A stretch of 64,000 nucleotides of DNA from Streptantibioticus cattleyicolor NRRL 8057 = DSM 46488 (lineage in GTDB: Bacteria > Actinomycetota > Actinomycetes > Streptomycetales > Streptomycetaceae), in NCBI RefSeq assembly GCF_000240165.1, contig NC_017586.1, forward strand, positions 5,655,228 through 5,719,227, written 5' to 3'. Made by a program: the position numbers and the translations under genes. The notes below the pieces were generated by a model, which ran no database searches, was not told the DNA's origin, and worked only from the letters and a program-made list of their open reading frames with translations. How positions within the stretch are numbered: position 1 is the stretch's first letter; every line of letters starts with the position of its first letter. This document shows positions 63,131 to 64,000 of this stretch, in pieces.

Positions 63131-64000
63131 ATGACCTGGGACGAGACCGACTCCGCCGCCTCCGACCGCCTGGTCGCCGCCCTCGCCGACGGCGAGGACC
63201 GCGCGGTCGAGGCGGCGCTGCGCCCCAAGGACCTGGCCGAGTTCGTCGGCCAGGAACGCGTCCGGGAACAGCTCGACCTGGTCCTCAAGGCCGCCCGGCA
63301 GCGCGGCGGCACCGCCGACCACGTCCTGCTCTCCGGCGCCCCCGGCCTGGGCAAGACCACCCTGTCCATGATCATCGCGGCCGAGATGGGCGCCCCGATC
63401 CGGATCACCTCCGGTCCGGCGATCCAGCACGCCGGTGATCTCGCGGCCATCCTCTCCTCGCTCGCCGAGGGCGAGGTGCTCTTCCTCGACGAGATCCACC
63501 GCATGTCGCGGCCGGCCGAGGAGATGCTCTACATGGCGATGGAGGACTTCCGGGTCGACGTCGTGGTGGGCAAGGGCCCCGGCGCCACCGCCATCCCGCT
63601 GGAGCTGCCGCCGTTCACGCTGGTCGGCGCCACCACCCGGGCCGGTCTGCTGCCGCCGCCGCTGCGCGACCGCTTCGGCTTCACCGGCCACATGGAGTTC
63701 TACGCCCCGGCCGAGCTGGAGCGGGTGCTGCACCGCTCGGCCCGGCTGCTCGACGTCCCGCTGGACGCCGAAGGAGCCGCCGAGATCGCCGGCCGCTCCC
63801 GCGGCACCCCCCGCATCGCCAACCGCCTGCTGCGCCGGGTACGGGACTTCGCCCAGGTCAAGGCGGACGGCGTGGTCACCCGCGAGGTGGCCGCCGCGGC
63901 GCTCGACGTGTACGAGGTCGACGGGCGCGGCCTCGACCGGCTCGACCGCGCGGTGCTCGACGCGCTGCTGCGGCTCTTCGGCGGCGGCCCGGTCGGCCTG
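63131..64000 (+). CDS. ruvB: Holliday junction DNA helicase RuvB, truncated by window end
   Basis: The first 290 residues of RuvB; the stop is outside the window. Walker A is GAPGLGKTT, Walker B is LFLDEIHR, sensor 1 is GATTRAGLL and the arginine-finger region is PLRDRFGF. An alpha-helical middle domain with [17 protein letters not shown] follows. It is the motor of branch migration with RuvA. ATG at 63131 lies 50 bases after ruvA. Confidence 0.93.
   Translation, partial: MTWDETDSAASDRLVAALADGEDRAVEAALRPKDLAEFVGQERVREQLDLVLKAARQRGGTADHVLLSGAPGLGKTTLSMIIAAEMGAPIRITSGPAIQHAGDLAAILSSLAEGEVLFLDEIHRMSRPAEEMLYMAMEDFRVDVVVGKGPGATAIPLELPPFTLVGATTRAGLLPPPLRDRFGFTGHMEFYAPAELERVLHRSARLLDVPLDAEGAAEIAGRSRGTPRIANRLLRRVRDFAQVKADGVVTREVAAAALDVYEVDGRGLDRLDRAVLDALLRLFGGGPVGL

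Overview
The window is about 74 percent GC, uses GTG and TTG starts freely, has dense genes and leaderless-looking promoters, and encodes an SsgB-type sporulation protein, phosphatidylinositol mannoside genes and a tRNA Gly-Cys-Val cluster. This points to a core chromosomal segment of a Streptomyces or close relative (Streptomycetaceae). From memory, the gene order (arg cluster, methionine ABC transporter, cobalamin genes, ssgB, thrS, PIM genes, pdxST, ruvCAB) resembles the S. coelicolor core chromosome; I could not check this. I saw no insertion sequences, prophage, CRISPR array or integrase.

Layout. 1-960: the tail of a SpoIIE-type phosphatase and a MarR regulator. 1138-6072: argCJBDR with an ARG-box-like operator. 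6063-11521: a flavin electron-transfer cassette (ApbE, FMN-binding lipoprotein-sized protein, ferric-reductase-like flavocytochrome) divergent from a two-component system, plus a DUF488 protein. 11541-13063: argH with its own ARG-box-like site. 13200-18438: TetR/MFS efflux pair, acyltransferase, ECF-like sigma factor, GNAT enzyme and two small membrane proteins. 18586-22446: a HAD phosphatase and metNIQ. 22489-32376: methyltransferases, a GNAT enzyme and corrin/siroheme genes, including a BluB-CobT fusion with a long low-complexity N-terminus. 32405-36664: an HxlR-controlled catabolic-looking cluster with two acyl-CoA dehydrogenases. 36739-38031: a Ser/Thr kinase. 38886-39380: five tRNAs. 39583-46296: a PLP enzyme, a GNAT enzyme, a DsbA-like protein, small membrane proteins, a CGNR regulator, ssgB, two tRNA-Val(CAC) genes and an exonuclease. 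46530-58966: a DUF4365 pair, thrS, an unknown membrane protein, an EF-G-like GTPase, and a HIT/CDP-alcohol transferase/PatA/PimA block for phosphatidylinositol mannosides. 59147-64000: pdxST, yebC and ruvCAB, with ruvB cut by the window end.

How parts fit. The arginine genes are translationally coupled by ATGA overlaps and end with their own repressor argR; argG is not here. The redox cassette lies between argR and argH with a response regulator whose upstream region carries an 11-bp-spaced direct repeat. Three spaced ACTAG elements upstream of the hydrolase and a matching pair upstream of hxlR give the clearest new regulatory prediction. Nothing in the window is an obviously unprecedented system. 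The strongest points for follow-up are the HxlR operator family, the BluB-CobT fusion with its disordered extension, the hairpin leader of metN and the flavinylation cassette.
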